Source of the DNA: Collinsella sp.
GTDB taxonomy: Bacteria > Actinomycetota > Coriobacteriia > Coriobacteriales > Coriobacteriaceae
Assembly: GCA_019425015.1 (NCBI GenBank)
Contig: JAHYYJ010000013.1
Location: 1-64,000, forward strand
Length of the DNA: 64,000 nt
Direction of reading: 5' to 3'
Position 1 is the stretch's first letter. Every line of letters starts with the position of its first letter. The notes beneath the pieces are model-generated. The model did not search any database and had not been told where the DNA came from. It saw nothing but the letters and a program-made list of their open reading frames with translations. Shown here in pieces: positions 7,971 through 16,196 of the stretch. Position numbers and translations under genes: made by a program.

Positions 7971-9281
7971 TTACTCGTCCAGCACGGCGAAGGCCTGCTT
8001 CAGATCCCAAATGATGTCCTCGGCGTTCTCGGTACCGATGGAAAGACGGATCGTGGAGGGCGTGATGTTCTGCTCGGCGAGCTCCTCGGCAGAGAGCTGG
8101 GAGTGCGTGGTGGTAGCCGGGTGCACGACGAGCGACTTGACGTCGGCCACGTTGGCGAGCAGCGAGAACACCTGCAGATGATCGATGAACTTCCAGGCAG
8201 CCTCCTGGCCACCCTTAATCTCAAAGGTGAAGATCGAAGCGCCGCCGTTGGGGAAGTACTTCTGATAGAGCTCGTGATCGGGGTGCTCAGGCAGGCTCGG
8301 GTGGTTCACCTTGGCAACGTGGCTGTCGCCGGCAAGGAACTCAACGACCTTCTTGGTGTTCTCGACATGACGGTCAACGCGCAGCGACAGGGTCTCGGTG
8401 CCCTGGAGCAGGACCCAGGCGTTGAACGGGCTGATGCAGGCACCCTCGTCACGCAGCAGGATGGCGCGGACATAGGTTGCGAAGGCGGCGGGACCGGCAG
8501 CCTCGGCAAACGAGACGCCATGGTAGGAGGGGTTGGGCTCAGCGATCTGGGCGTACTTTCCGCTCGCCTTCCAATCGAAGTTACCGCCGTCGACGATCAC
8601 ACCGCCCAGCGAGGTGCCGTGGCCGCCGATGAACTTGGTTGCGGAGTGGACAACGATGTTGGCGCCATGCTCCAGCGGACGGAACAGATACGGGGTGCCG
8701 AAAGTGTTGTCGACGACAACCGGCAGACCGTGCTTCTTGGCGATCTCGGAGATGGCGTCGATGTTGGGGATGTCAGAGTTGGGGTTGCCGAGCGTCTCGA
8801 GATAGATGACCGTGGTATTGTCCTTGATGGCACCCTCAACCTCTTCCAGGTTGTGGGCATCGACAAACGTGGTCTCGACGCCAAACTGGGAGAGCGTATG
8901 CTCGAGCAGGTTGTAGGAACCGCCGTAGATGGTCTTCTGAGCCACCACGTGGTCACCAGCCTGGGCAAGAGCCTGCAGGGTATAGGTGATGGCAGCGGCA
9001 CCGGAGGCGACGGCAAGACCGGCCACGCCACCCTCGAGCGCGGCGATACGGTCCTCAAAGACGCCCTGGGTGGAGTTGGTCAGACGGCCGTAGATGTTAC
9101 CGGCGTCGGCAAGACCAAAGCGATCGGCGGCGTGCTGGGAGTTGCGGAACACATAGCTCGTGGTCTGGTAGATAGGCACGGCGCGGGAGTCGGATGCGGG
9201 GTCGGCGCTCTCCTGGCCAACATGAAGCTGCAGGGTATCGAAACCAAAGGTGTGCTCGGGGTTGTTGATGAACTGGCTCAT
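7971..9281 (-). CDS. metY: O-acetylhomoserine sulfhydrylase (PLP enzyme)
   Basis: A 436-residue PLP-dependent enzyme of the Cys/Met metabolism family. Length and sequence fit O-acetylhomoserine aminocarboxypropyltransferase, which makes homocysteine from O-acetylhomoserine and sulfide. The Schiff-base lysine is in HSATKFIGGHGT; YGRLTNST and DNTFGTPYL are other family blocks. The start ATG at 9281 has AAGGAG six bases upstream. A longer in-frame GTG start at 9347 overlaps the leader ORF stop and lacks a good ribosome site. The gene is preceded by a cysteine-containing leader ORF and a strong promoter and faces a divergent LysR gene, so sulfur-dependent control is likely. Confidence 0.93.
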   Translation of the reverse strand: MSQFINNPEHTFGFDTLQLHVGQESADPASDSRAVPIYQTTSYVFRNSQHAADRFGLADAGNIYGRLTNSTQGVFEDRIAALEGGVAGLAVASGAAAITYTLQALAQAGDHVVAQKTIYGGSYNLLEHTLSQFGVETTFVDAHNLEEVEGAIKDNTTVIYLETLGNPNSDIPNIDAISEIAKKHGLPVVVDNTFGTPYLFRPLEHGANIVVHSATKFIGGHGTSLGGVIVDGGNFDWKASGKYAQIAEPNPSYHGVSFAEAAGPAAFATYVRAILLRDEGACISPFNAWVLLQGTETLSLRVDRHVENTKKVVEFLAGDSHVAKVNHPSLPEHPDHELYQKYFPNGGASIFTFEIKGGQEAAWKFIDHLQVFSLLANVADVKSLVVHPATTTHSQLSAEELAEQNITPSTIRLSIGTENAEDIIWDLKQAFAVLDE

Positions 9282-9343
9282 GATGATCTCCTTGATCGAA
9301 CGAAAGTAAATAAAAAAGAGAGAAGTAAGTCGTTGTCTCCTGA

Positions 9344-9397
9344 TCACGCCGACGGGCGCAAACAGGAGCCCGGCATTCGTCTTGGTAAGCAGTTCAT
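9344..9397 (-). CDS. Leader peptide ORF upstream of metY, two Cys codons
   Basis: A 17-codon ORF, MNCLPRRMPGSCLRPSA, with an excellent ribosome site (AAAAGGAGGA, 7 bases before the ATG at 9397). It lies in the mRNA leader, about 60 bases after the predicted transcription start and 62 bases before the metY start codon. Cys codons are at positions 3 and 12. The second falls in the 5' arm (CTCCTG) of a possible hairpin whose 3' arm is CAGGAG just past the stop codon. This arrangement resembles known amino-acid-sensing leader peptides; the function is inferred. Confidence 0.6.
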   Translation of the reverse strand: MNCLPRRMPGSCLRPSA

Positions 9398-9466
9398 ATG
9401 CGGTCCTCCTTTTGACATCCCGGTTCCGTGGTCGGCTTAATTACCTACCGCCTTTGTGTGTTTTGA

Positions 9467-9495
9467 ATAGTACGAGCATTGTTTCGCTCGGTCAA
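9467..9495 (-). promoter_or_regulatory. metY promoter with inverted repeat in the spacer
   Basis: On the minus strand TTGACC (9490-9495), a 17-base spacer and TACTAT (9467-9472) make a near-consensus sigma-70 promoter. The spacer carries the inverted repeat CGAGC/GCTCG (9473-9477 with 9486-9490), a plausible operator. Confidence 0.7.
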
Positions 9496-9530
9496 TCACT
9501 TAAAAGCGCTAACCTGTTATCGGTTTTTTA

Positions 9531-9540
9531 GATAGCTATC
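9531..9540. promoter_or_regulatory. Palindrome GATAGCTATC before the LysR gene
   Basis: A perfect 10-base palindrome 16 bases upstream of the LysR-family start, in the divergent metY/lysR intergenic region. LysR proteins usually bind such sites and repress themselves. The assignment is inference. Confidence 0.35.
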
Positions 9541-9556
9541 GAAAGGACGGGCACCG

Positions 9557-10495
9557 ATGACACTCCAGCAGCTTCGTTTTCTTATCGCCGTGGCAGAGTC
9601 CGGCTCAATCAACGCCGCAGCTCAGCGCCTCTATACCGCTCAGTCCAACATCTCAAACGCCGTCAAAAGCCTAGAACAAGAGCTCCATCTGGAGATCTTT
9701 ACGCGCTCCAGCCGCGGCGTCACGCTCACCAACGACGGCACCGAGCTTTTGGGCTATGCGCGCCAGGTCGTAGAGCAGGCCGACATGCTCGAGGCACGCT
9801 ACGAGGACGGTGGCACCCCGCAAGCCCGCCTCGCCATTTCCGCCCAGCACTACGCCTTTTCGGTCGAGGCCTTTGTCAACGTAGTCGAGCGCTGCCGCGA
9901 CAGCAAGTTCGAGTTCATCATGCGCGAGACCACCACATCGCAGATCATCGATGACGTCCGTGCGTTTCGCAGCGATATCGGCATTCTGTATCTGGATGAC
10001 TTTAACGCCCGCGTTCTGCAGAAGGCCTTCGCCGATGCCCGCGCAAGCTTCCATCCCCTATTCGACGCGACGGTCCACGTCTTCGTTAGCGAGCGCCACC
10101 CGCTCGCACGCCGCCCGCAGCTGTCCCTTGCCGACCTCACGCCCTATACGCGCTACAGCTTTGAGCAGGGAACCTCAAACTCCTTCTATTACGCCGAGGA
10201 ACCTTTTAGCTATATCCCTTGCGACCGCAACATACGAATCTCGGACCGCGGAACACTTACCAACTTACTTATCACGTCGAACGGTTACACCCTGTCGACC
10301 GGCGTCCTCTCCAATGAAATGCAATGGGGTATGGCATCGATCCCGTTAGCAGACGCCCCAACGATGCACGTAGGCTATATCATGCACGACGAGCGCAAGC
10401 CCTCTCCCCTCTTGCAACAATACCTCGACGAGCTCAACCGCATCATCCATGCCAACCAACTGTCGGAAGACGGGGCAGAAATCATAGATTGCTAG
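9557..10495 (+). CDS. LysR-family transcriptional regulator
   Basis: A 312-residue regulator. The N-terminal winged helix-turn-helix (MTLQQLRFLIAVAESGSINA, then AAQRLYTAQSNISNAVKSLE) is typical of LysR proteins, followed by a linker helix and a periplasmic-binding-protein-like effector domain from about residue 90. AAAGGACGGG upstream provides the ribosome site. It is divergent from metY with a shared 280-base control region. A role in sulfur amino-acid control (CysB or MetR-like) is therefore likely but not shown by sequence alone. Confidence 0.92.
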   Translation: MTLQQLRFLIAVAESGSINAAAQRLYTAQSNISNAVKSLEQELHLEIFTRSSRGVTLTNDGTELLGYARQVVEQADMLEARYEDGGTPQARLAISAQHYAFSVEAFVNVVERCRDSKFEFIMRETTTSQIIDDVRAFRSDIGILYLDDFNARVLQKAFADARASFHPLFDATVHVFVSERHPLARRPQLSLADLTPYTRYSFEQGTSNSFYYAEEPFSYIPCDRNIRISDRGTLTNLLITSNGYTLSTGVLSNEMQWGMASIPLADAPTMHVGYIMHDERKPSPLLQQYLDELNRIIHANQLSEDGAEIIDC

Positions 10496-10558
10496 CCCCC
10501 GGCGGGCATGGCGCTACAATGGTCACTCACATGAAACGCACTCAACGAAAGGAAGCCC

Positions 10559-11044
10559 GTGAAGGTCATCATCTATACCGACGGCTCGGCCCGATCAAAT
10601 CCGGGACGCGGCGGCTACGGCGCCGTGCTCAAATACACCAACCCCGCCGGCAAGACCTTTACCTCCGAGCTTTCGCGCGGCTACGCCAAGACCACCAACA
10701 ACCGCATGGAACTCATGGCGGTTATCGTGGCGCTCGAGGCACTCAACCGCCCCTGCGAGGTCGAAGTCCATTCCGATTCGCAATACGTCGTCAACGCCTT
10801 CAACAAGCACTGGATTGACGGATGGAAAAAACGCGGTTGGAAGACCGCCAACAAGCAGCCTGTCAAGAACCGCGATCTGTGGGAGCGCCTACTCACCGCC
10901 AAAAGCAAACACAAGATTGAGTTCATCTGGGTTAAGGGTCACGCCGGCCATGAGCTCAACGAGCGCTGCGACGAACTTGCCACCACGGCGGCCGACGGCA
11001 GCAACCTCGATATCGACACTGGCTTTAACGAGGGCGACCTGTAA
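10559..11044 (+). CDS. rnhA: Ribonuclease HI
   Basis: A 161-residue endonuclease that removes RNA from RNA-DNA hybrids in the cytoplasm. The carboxylate set is present: Asp8 in YTDGSARSNPG, Glu51 in NNRMELMAV, Asp73 in HSDSQYV and Asp138 in ERCDELA. The basic handle region KKRGWKTANKQPVKN and the catalytic-loop histidine in KGHAGHELNE are also conserved. The start is GTG at 10559 with AAAGGAAG upstream. A short acidic tail extends beyond the usual 155 residues. Confidence 0.97.
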   Translation: MKVIIYTDGSARSNPGRGGYGAVLKYTNPAGKTFTSELSRGYAKTTNNRMELMAVIVALEALNRPCEVEVHSDSQYVVNAFNKHWIDGWKKRGWKTANKQPVKNRDLWERLLTAKSKHKIEFIWVKGHAGHELNERCDELATTAADGSNLDIDTGFNEGDL

Positions 11045-11119
11045 CGGCGTTTTCGCACGCTATTTCCTGCCTCCTCGCGCTACACTCATCCTGTAAACCG
11101 AACGGCACGAGGGGGATAC

Positions 11120-12226
11120 ATGCTGCGTATAGCGACCATCGGCACATCCATGATCACCGACGACTTTATCCAGGTCGTCAACGCCAACGACCAAGCTGCG
11201 TTTGTGGGCACGCTCTCGCGCGATGCAGATCGCGGCGCCGCCTTTACCGCCGAGCGCGGTGGCGAGCGAAACTTTACTTCACTCGATGAGCTCGCGGCAG
11301 CCGCCGACGTCGACGCCGTCTATATCGGCAGCCCTAACGCACTTCACTACGAGCAGGCCCTTGCCTGCATCGCCGGTGGCAAGCACGTCATCGTCGAGAA
11401 GCCCTTCTGCGCCACCGAAGCGCAGGCGCTGGAAGTCTTCCGCGCTGCCGAGGCAGCAGGTGTCGTGGCCCTCGAGGCCATGCGTCCCCTCCACGACCCC
11501 GCCTTCCACGCCATCGAGGACGCCCTGGGCGAGATCGCCCCCATCCGCCGCGCCTCATTGCGCTTTGGCAAATATTCCTCGCGCTACAACGAGATTCTCG
11601 CGGGACGCGCCACCAATATCTTCGACTGCAATATGGCATCGGGTTCCCTCATGGACATTGGCGTCTACACCGTCGAGCCCATGGTCGAGATTTTCGGCAT
11701 GCCCTCCGGCCTTACGAGCATGGCTACTCTGCTCGACCCCGCCACGCGACAGCTCACGCACGGCCCCATCGACGGCTGCGGTTCCATCCTCGCCAGCTAC
11801 GGCGGTGGCCGTATCTCCGTCGAGCTCGCGCACTCCAAAATAACGAATGACCTGCTACCCTCGCAGATCGAAGGCGAGCGTGGCACTATCCAGATCGACC
11901 ATCTGTCCACGCCCCGCAATGTCCGCATCGACTATCGCGGCGATGTCGTACGCGGCTCGGCGACCGAGGCACCGCGCGAACAGGGCGACAACGGCCGCGT
12001 GCTCGACCTGCCCGAATCGAGCAACACTATGGAATACGAACTCACAGACTTTATCACCGCCATCGGCGGCATCGATAACGTTAAGGAAGAGATTTGGGAG
12101 ACCCCGGCGGGACGTCACGAACTTGGCCACTACCGCGATGTCACGCTCGTCTCATTGCGCATCATGGATGCCGTGCGCCAGCAGGCCGGCATTACCTTCC
12201 CGTCCGACGCAGGCAAGCAGGCCTAG
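11120..12226 (+). CDS. Gfo/Idh/MocA-family oxidoreductase (second copy)
   Basis: A 368-residue NAD(P)-dependent dehydrogenase. It has an N-terminal Rossmann segment (MLRIATIGTSMITDDFIQ), IGSPNALHYEQALACIAGGK followed by HVIVEKPFC, and a C-terminal family domain with GSLMDIGVYTVEPM. The Rossmann glycines are degenerate (GTSMIT instead of GxGxxG), as in a subset of this family. It shares only family-level resemblance with the copy at 2111-3130. The acylphosphatase gene follows two bases after its stop, suggesting co-transcription. Confidence 0.87.
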   Translation: MLRIATIGTSMITDDFIQVVNANDQAAFVGTLSRDADRGAAFTAERGGERNFTSLDELAAAADVDAVYIGSPNALHYEQALACIAGGKHVIVEKPFCATEAQALEVFRAAEAAGVVALEAMRPLHDPAFHAIEDALGEIAPIRRASLRFGKYSSRYNEILAGRATNIFDCNMASGSLMDIGVYTVEPMVEIFGMPSGLTSMATLLDPATRQLTHGPIDGCGSILASYGGGRISVELAHSKITNDLLPSQIEGERGTIQIDHLSTPRNVRIDYRGDVVRGSATEAPREQGDNGRVLDLPESSNTMEYELTDFITAIGGIDNVKEEIWETPAGRHELGHYRDVTLVSLRIMDAVRQQAGITFPSDAGKQA

Positions 12227-12228
12227 CG

Positions 12229-12639
12229 ATGGGCTTCTTCGATGCGTTCTTCTCCAGCGTCACCGGCGGCAGTCGAGAGCCTCAAAAACCATCAAACATC
12301 GAGCTCGAGTTGCGCCGCAGGCTTACTGTGCTCGCAAGCGACGAGGCCACTCAAGACACTCCCCTGCGCTATTTCCTGCGCTGGGCGGGGCAAGTCCAGG
12401 GCGTTGGTTTTCGCTTTACCAACACCAACCTCGCGCAGGCACGCGCACTCACCGGCTGGGTGCGCAACATGGAAGACGGCTCGGTCGAGATGGAGATACA
12501 GGGAGCTCCGGCAAACATCCTATCTCATCTCGAGGCGCTTCATGCCTCCTACGAGCGCATGGGAACGCGTTTTCGCCTCGTAGAAGCCCAGGCCCAAGCC
12601 CCACTTGCCAATGAAGACAGTTTCATTCCTCGTTATTAG
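12229..12639 (+). CDS. acyP: Acylphosphatase
   Basis: A 136-residue protein whose C-terminal about 90 residues form an acylphosphatase domain, hydrolysing acyl phosphates. The signatures are GQVQGVGFRFTN (catalytic Arg in GFR) and LTGWVRNMEDGSVEMEIQG (catalytic Asn in RNM). Some 45 extra residues precede the domain, beginning MGFFDAFFSSVTGG, possibly a membrane-contacting or regulatory extension. The start ATG overlaps the end of the upstream oxidoreductase gene region, consistent with translational coupling. Confidence 0.9.
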   Translation: MGFFDAFFSSVTGGSREPQKPSNIELELRRRLTVLASDEATQDTPLRYFLRWAGQVQGVGFRFTNTNLAQARALTGWVRNMEDGSVEMEIQGAPANILSHLEALHASYERMGTRFRLVEAQAQAPLANEDSFIPRY

Positions 12640-12700
12640 TATTGTGTGCTAAATACGGTATCATTTACCTACGACCGTTGATAGAAAAGAGGCGAGGCGC

Positions 12701-13081
12701 ATGGCGGTGCAAAGAAGGAATACCAGGCAGCGAAAGCTGGTTCTTGACGCCGTGCGCCAAAGTTATAACCATCCCACCGCCGACGAAATCTACAACGTCG
12801 TGCGCGCGCAGGATGACAAAATCAGCCGCGGTACGGTCTACCGCAATCTCAATCTCTTGGCCGACGCCGGCGAGATCCTCTCCATCAAGACGCCGGGCGG
12901 CAGCCGCTTCGATCGCACGATCGAGCCGCATGCGCATATCATCTGTACCTCATGCAGCCGCGTCATCGACGTGCCACTCCCCTTCGACGCCCAGCTCGAC
13001 GCCAAGGCGTCCGAGCAAATCGGCTGGCACGTCACGTCGCACTACACCATCTTCGAGGGTCTCTGCCCCGACTGCCGGTAG
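12701..13081 (+). CDS. Fur/PerR-family metalloregulator
   Basis: A 126-residue repressor. The N-terminal winged helix (NTRQRKLVLDAVRQ, then HPTADEIYNVVR and ISRGTVYRNLNLL) precedes a dimerisation and metal domain with HAHIICTSCSRVIDV and a final CPDCR. The two CxxC pairs indicate the structural zinc site found in PerR and Fur. Peroxide sensing is plausible for an anaerobe but unproven. GAAAAGAGGCG precedes the ATG. The upstream 12640-12700 region contains GTATT-N8-AATAC, a possible autoregulatory site. Confidence 0.92.
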   Translation: MAVQRRNTRQRKLVLDAVRQSYNHPTADEIYNVVRAQDDKISRGTVYRNLNLLADAGEILSIKTPGGSRFDRTIEPHAHIICTSCSRVIDVPLPFDAQLDAKASEQIGWHVTSHYTIFEGLCPDCR

Positions 13082-13096
13082 ATGTTTGGGACATGC

Positions 13097-13894
13097 CTAC
13101 TCAGCAAGTAGACGACGCAGCTCCTCTTCGACCGTGCGCACGTAGCGGACACGGTCATTGACACCGCGCATGCTGGGATTGCAGCTCTCCATCAGATAGG
13201 GATGGCCCACCACGTTGAGCATGTCGCGATCGTTTTCGTTATCGCCAAACGCCATCATTTCGTTAGGTGAGATCCCCAGCGCACAACCATAATCGGCAAG
13301 CGCGGACCCCTTGCCCGAATCAAAGCCGATAAAGTCGGTCCATTCGGTTCCCGACGTCATCACATCGACCCGGTCGCTAAAGCGACGCACAAAATACTCC
13401 AGCGCCGCCGGCTGCTCCGCCTCGGGCGTCTGGAAGGCAATCTTAATGACATCCTCGTCAATGTCTTCGGGACGGTCGACTACCGCCACATCACAATGGA
13501 CCTCATAACGCAGGTGGTCAACAAACGCATCGTTGCTGCTCATGGTGTAGAGGTGTCCCTCGCACGAAAGGGTCACGTCGGCATGGAGGTACGCAACCAC
13601 GGCATTCGCGATATCCATGGCCAGGCCACGCTCCATAGAACGCTTGACCACGGCACGCCCCTCGCTCATGACCAGGGCTCCGTTTTCGCATACATAGGCG
13701 AGTTCATCGGCCACCGGGGCAAACAGGTAGCGCAGGCTCGCATATTGACGGCCACTCGCCGGCATAAACACGATACCGCGACGATGTAGCTCATCGATAA
13801 GCTCAAAGGCCTCGGAACGCGGCTCGCGCTCCCCCGGGTGCAGCAACGTGCCGTCCAAATCGCATGCAATCAGCTTGATTCCCTCAAGACCCAT
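13097..13894 (-). CDS. Cof-type HAD-superfamily phosphatase
   Basis: A 265-residue hydrolase of the Cof/HAD IIB group, acting on a phosphorylated sugar or cofactor. Motif I is ACDLDGTLLHPG (nucleophile Asp), motif II PASGRQYAS, motif III the lysine in DSGKGSALADYG, and motif IV AFGDNENDRDML. The cap domain lies between. It converges with the Fur-family gene, with only 15 bases between the stops. The substrate is not predictable. Confidence 0.93.
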   Translation of the reverse strand: MGLEGIKLIACDLDGTLLHPGEREPRSEAFELIDELHRRGIVFMPASGRQYASLRYLFAPVADELAYVCENGALVMSEGRAVVKRSMERGLAMDIANAVVAYLHADVTLSCEGHLYTMSSNDAFVDHLRYEVHCDVAVVDRPEDIDEDVIKIAFQTPEAEQPAALEYFVRRFSDRVDVMTSGTEWTDFIGFDSGKGSALADYGCALGISPNEMMAFGDNENDRDMLNVVGHPYLMESCNPSMRGVNDRVRYVRTVEEELRRLLAE

Positions 13895-13977
13895 ATGCTT
13901 CCCCCAAAGCCTCCTATCAACAGCAAGACGGACCTTGATCGGTCACCCCTCAAAGCCCGTCTTGCGCATACGCGCGC

Positions 13978-14556
13978 TTAGTCGCGCGTCTTTTTAACGA
14001 TGGTAAAGTCCGGAGCCATGCTCACGACAACATCGGCCGCGCTCGACGCAAAGCGTCGGCCCGCATCGAGCTCGCGCGAAACGATCGAGATTCGAGCTCC
14101 CTCGACGCCGCGAAGCATACGGCCCAAAACCGGCTGCACCGGCGTATACATGCGCACGGTATGCTCGTCCGAGTCGCCCCGGAAGAGCGGCGCATGCATG
14201 TTGCCGATCTCCCAGCACGCATGCGCGAGCGCAATCGGATCCATGCGGTCGACTTCGACCAAATAGACCTCGGCGCTGCGCAGGCGCACGACAACCACCA
14301 CGGGCACCATGCCCGAACGGTCAATGGTGAGCACGTCGCCATCGGCAAGACGACCGCCGTCGGCAGTATCCAACCGAACATCGATCGTGCGCCCCAGTTC
14401 CGTCACGCCCACAAACGCGCATGCATCAGCCTGGTCCCAATCGAGCAGTAGCTCGTCAACTTCAAAGACGCCGCCCAACTTCCGGCGAAGCAGGAGTTCA
14501 TAGGACGGATCGTTGAGATTTCCCAAGCATGTCGTCGAAACCAAGCGTTCAGGCAT
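13978..14556 (-). CDS. UreE-like nickel metallochaperone homologue
   Basis: A 192-residue protein resembling the urease accessory protein UreE. It has an N-terminal domain with LLLDWDQADACAF and GDVLTIDRSGMVPVVVVV, and then the peptide-binding / metal region MDPIALAHACWEIGNMHAPLF. His121 in GNMH is the residue that binds nickel in UreE dimers. A UreE-like C-terminal part (VLGRMLRGVEGARIS) follows, but no histidine-rich tail. No urease structural or accessory gene is visible. It starts 3 bases after the SlyD stop. Assignment rests on motif resemblance; its role may be nickel delivery to another enzyme. Confidence 0.65.
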   Translation of the reverse strand: MPERLVSTTCLGNLNDPSYELLLRRKLGGVFEVDELLLDWDQADACAFVGVTELGRTIDVRLDTADGGRLADGDVLTIDRSGMVPVVVVVRLRSAEVYLVEVDRMDPIALAHACWEIGNMHAPLFRGDSDEHTVRMYTPVQPVLGRMLRGVEGARISIVSRELDAGRRFASSAADVVVSMAPDFTIVKKTRD

Positions 14557-14559
14557 ACT

Positions 14560-14988
14560 CTAGTCCTCGACCTCGACGAGCTCGATATCAAAGTTGAGGT
14601 CCTTGCCGGCCAGCTCGTGGTTGGCGTCGAGCGTCACGGCCTCGGGCGTTACGTCGATGACCACGGCGGGGACGGGCATACCGCTCGGCGTGGACAGGAA
14701 GAGCTTCATGCCCTTCTCGATCTGCTCGATGTTGGGAACCTGTTCGGCCGGGAAGGTCAGGACCATCTCGGGGTTGTGCTCGCCGTAGGCATCGGCGGCC
14801 GGGATGTGCACGGTCTTCTTCTCGCCCACCTGCATGTCGACAACAGCGGCATCGAAGCCCTTGATCATCTGACCGGCGCCGCAGGTGAACTCCAGCGGCT
14901 CGCCGCGATCGTAGGAGCTATCGAATTGCGTGCCGTCGTCGAGCGTGCCGCGATAATGGGTCTTGACCTTCTTGCCCTGGTTGGACAT
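14560..14988 (-). CDS. slyD: FKBP-type peptidyl-prolyl isomerase, SlyD-like
   Basis: A 142-residue cytoplasmic prolyl isomerase and chaperone. The FKBP part (KVKTHYRGTLDDGTQFDSSY, GAGQMIKGFD) is interrupted by the insert-in-flap domain characteristic of SlyD. NHELAGKDLNFDIELVEV is the SlyD-type C-terminal strand. The His/Cys-rich metal tail of E. coli SlyD is missing; the protein ends in VED. GGAGG lies ten bases before the ATG at 14988. It forms an operon with the UreE-like gene. Confidence 0.92.
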   Translation of the reverse strand: MSNQGKKVKTHYRGTLDDGTQFDSSYDRGEPLEFTCGAGQMIKGFDAAVVDMQVGEKKTVHIPAADAYGEHNPEMVLTFPAEQVPNIEQIEKGMKLFLSTPSGMPVPAVVIDVTPEAVTLDANHELAGKDLNFDIELVEVED

Positions 14989-15108
14989 GGAAACCTCCGT
15001 GATAAGGGCGGCGCACAACGCGGGCCGCCATGAACATATGGCGCTAACTATACCCTAGTCATACAATTCAAAGACAGTTTGCAAAGAAACGCTGCAACCG
15101 GAGGAACC

Positions 15109-16122
15109 ATGGCATATCCCGTATTTGACCTACACTGCGACACTGCCGACCGAATCGGCTGGGCCACGCTCGATCTCGACCTGCGCTTTACCGCCGGCAC
15201 CGACGGTTATTTCCCCGGCGACGAAACGCATCCGCAAGATTTCGACCTCATCGAGGGTAACGCCTGTGCCATCTCGCTCGCAAAGATCGGCAACACGCCG
15301 TGGGCACAGTGCTTCGCCACGTTTGTCCCCGACGAGATTCCCACCGCCCACGCCGCGCGCTTCCAGGCGCAGATCATGGCGCATATGAGCGGCCAGGCAA
15401 TGCTCAACCACGACCGTATGGTCAACGTGCGCAGCGCCGCAGACATTCGCCCCGCGCTCAAGGACGGCAAGGTCGCTTGCATCCACACCATCGAAAACGC
15501 CACGTTCTTTGCCGAGGACCCCGCGCTGATCGAGGTGCTCAAGAGCCTGGGCGTGCTTATGTCGTCACTCAGCTGGAACGCGCAGGGACCGCTCGCGAGC
15601 GGCCACGACACCCACGCCGGCCTCACCGCCGCCGGCATCGAGGCGCTTACGCAGATGGAGCACGCCGGCATGGTGCTCGACGTCTCCCACCTCAACGATG
15701 AGTGCTTTGACGAGGTCGCCGCCCGCGCCACGCGTCCCTTCGTCGCCAGCCACTCCAACTCCCGTGCGGTTTGCGGCGCCAAACGCAACCTTACCGACGA
15801 CCAGTTCCGCACCATTCGCGACATGGGTGGCATCGTCGGCCTCAACTACTGCAGCGAGTTCCTTTCCAACGACGCAACCGACAAGACCGCCGCAGACGTC
15901 ACCTTCGACCAGCTGGCGGCGCATATCGAGCACTGGCTCGACCTGGGCGGCGAGGACGTCATCGCGCTCGGCGGCGACTGGGACGGCGCCACGGTGCCCG
16001 CTTTCCTCTCCGATGCCAGCAAGATGCCCGAGTTCCAGAACATGCTTTCCAAGCATTTTGGCAAGACCGTGATGCAAAAGCTCTGCAGCGACAACGCGCT
16101 TGCCTTCTTCGAGCGTTATTAA
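15109..16122 (+). CDS. Membrane dipeptidase family (peptidase M19)
   Basis: A 337-residue zinc dipeptidase of the renal dipeptidase family. The binuclear zinc site can be traced: FDLHCDTA near the N-terminus (His and Asp ligands), HTIENATFF (bridging Glu), LDVSHLND and FVASHSNSRAV (His ligands), then LGGDWDG. No signal peptide is visible, so it is probably cytoplasmic and degrades imported dipeptides. GGAGG lies five bases before the ATG. Confidence 0.94.
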   Translation: MAYPVFDLHCDTADRIGWATLDLDLRFTAGTDGYFPGDETHPQDFDLIEGNACAISLAKIGNTPWAQCFATFVPDEIPTAHAARFQAQIMAHMSGQAMLNHDRMVNVRSAADIRPALKDGKVACIHTIENATFFAEDPALIEVLKSLGVLMSSLSWNAQGPLASGHDTHAGLTAAGIEALTQMEHAGMVLDVSHLNDECFDEVAARATRPFVASHSNSRAVCGAKRNLTDDQFRTIRDMGGIVGLNYCSEFLSNDATDKTAADVTFDQLAAHIEHWLDLGGEDVIALGGDWDGATVPAFLSDASKMPEFQNMLSKHFGKTVMQKLCSDNALAFFERY

Positions 16123-16138
16123 TTTCACATCCCTTGAG

Positions 16139-16174
16139 CGGGCCGGCATGCCGAACGGTCGACATGCCGGCCCG
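16139..16174 (+). terminator. Stem-loop after the dipeptidase gene
   Basis: A 12-bp perfect stem CGGGCCGGCATG and its complement (16139-16150 with 16163-16174) with a 12-base loop. There is no T run, so it may be a 3'-end stabilising hairpin or a Rho-assisted terminator. Confidence 0.5.
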
Positions 16175-16196
16175 TCCCCGATCTGAAGGACCGCTT

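Noticed and set aside
9344..9397. A SAM or T-box riboswitch before metY
   Set aside because: I find no T-box sequence and no SAM-riboswitch core in the leader. The leader ORF with a hairpin explains the region better.
13971..13995. Plus-strand hairpin ACGCGCG-CTTAGT-CGCGCGT followed by CTTTTT
   Set aside because: It overlaps the end of the UreE-like gene on the minus strand, and the nearest plus-strand gene ends 890 bases away. Probably incidental.
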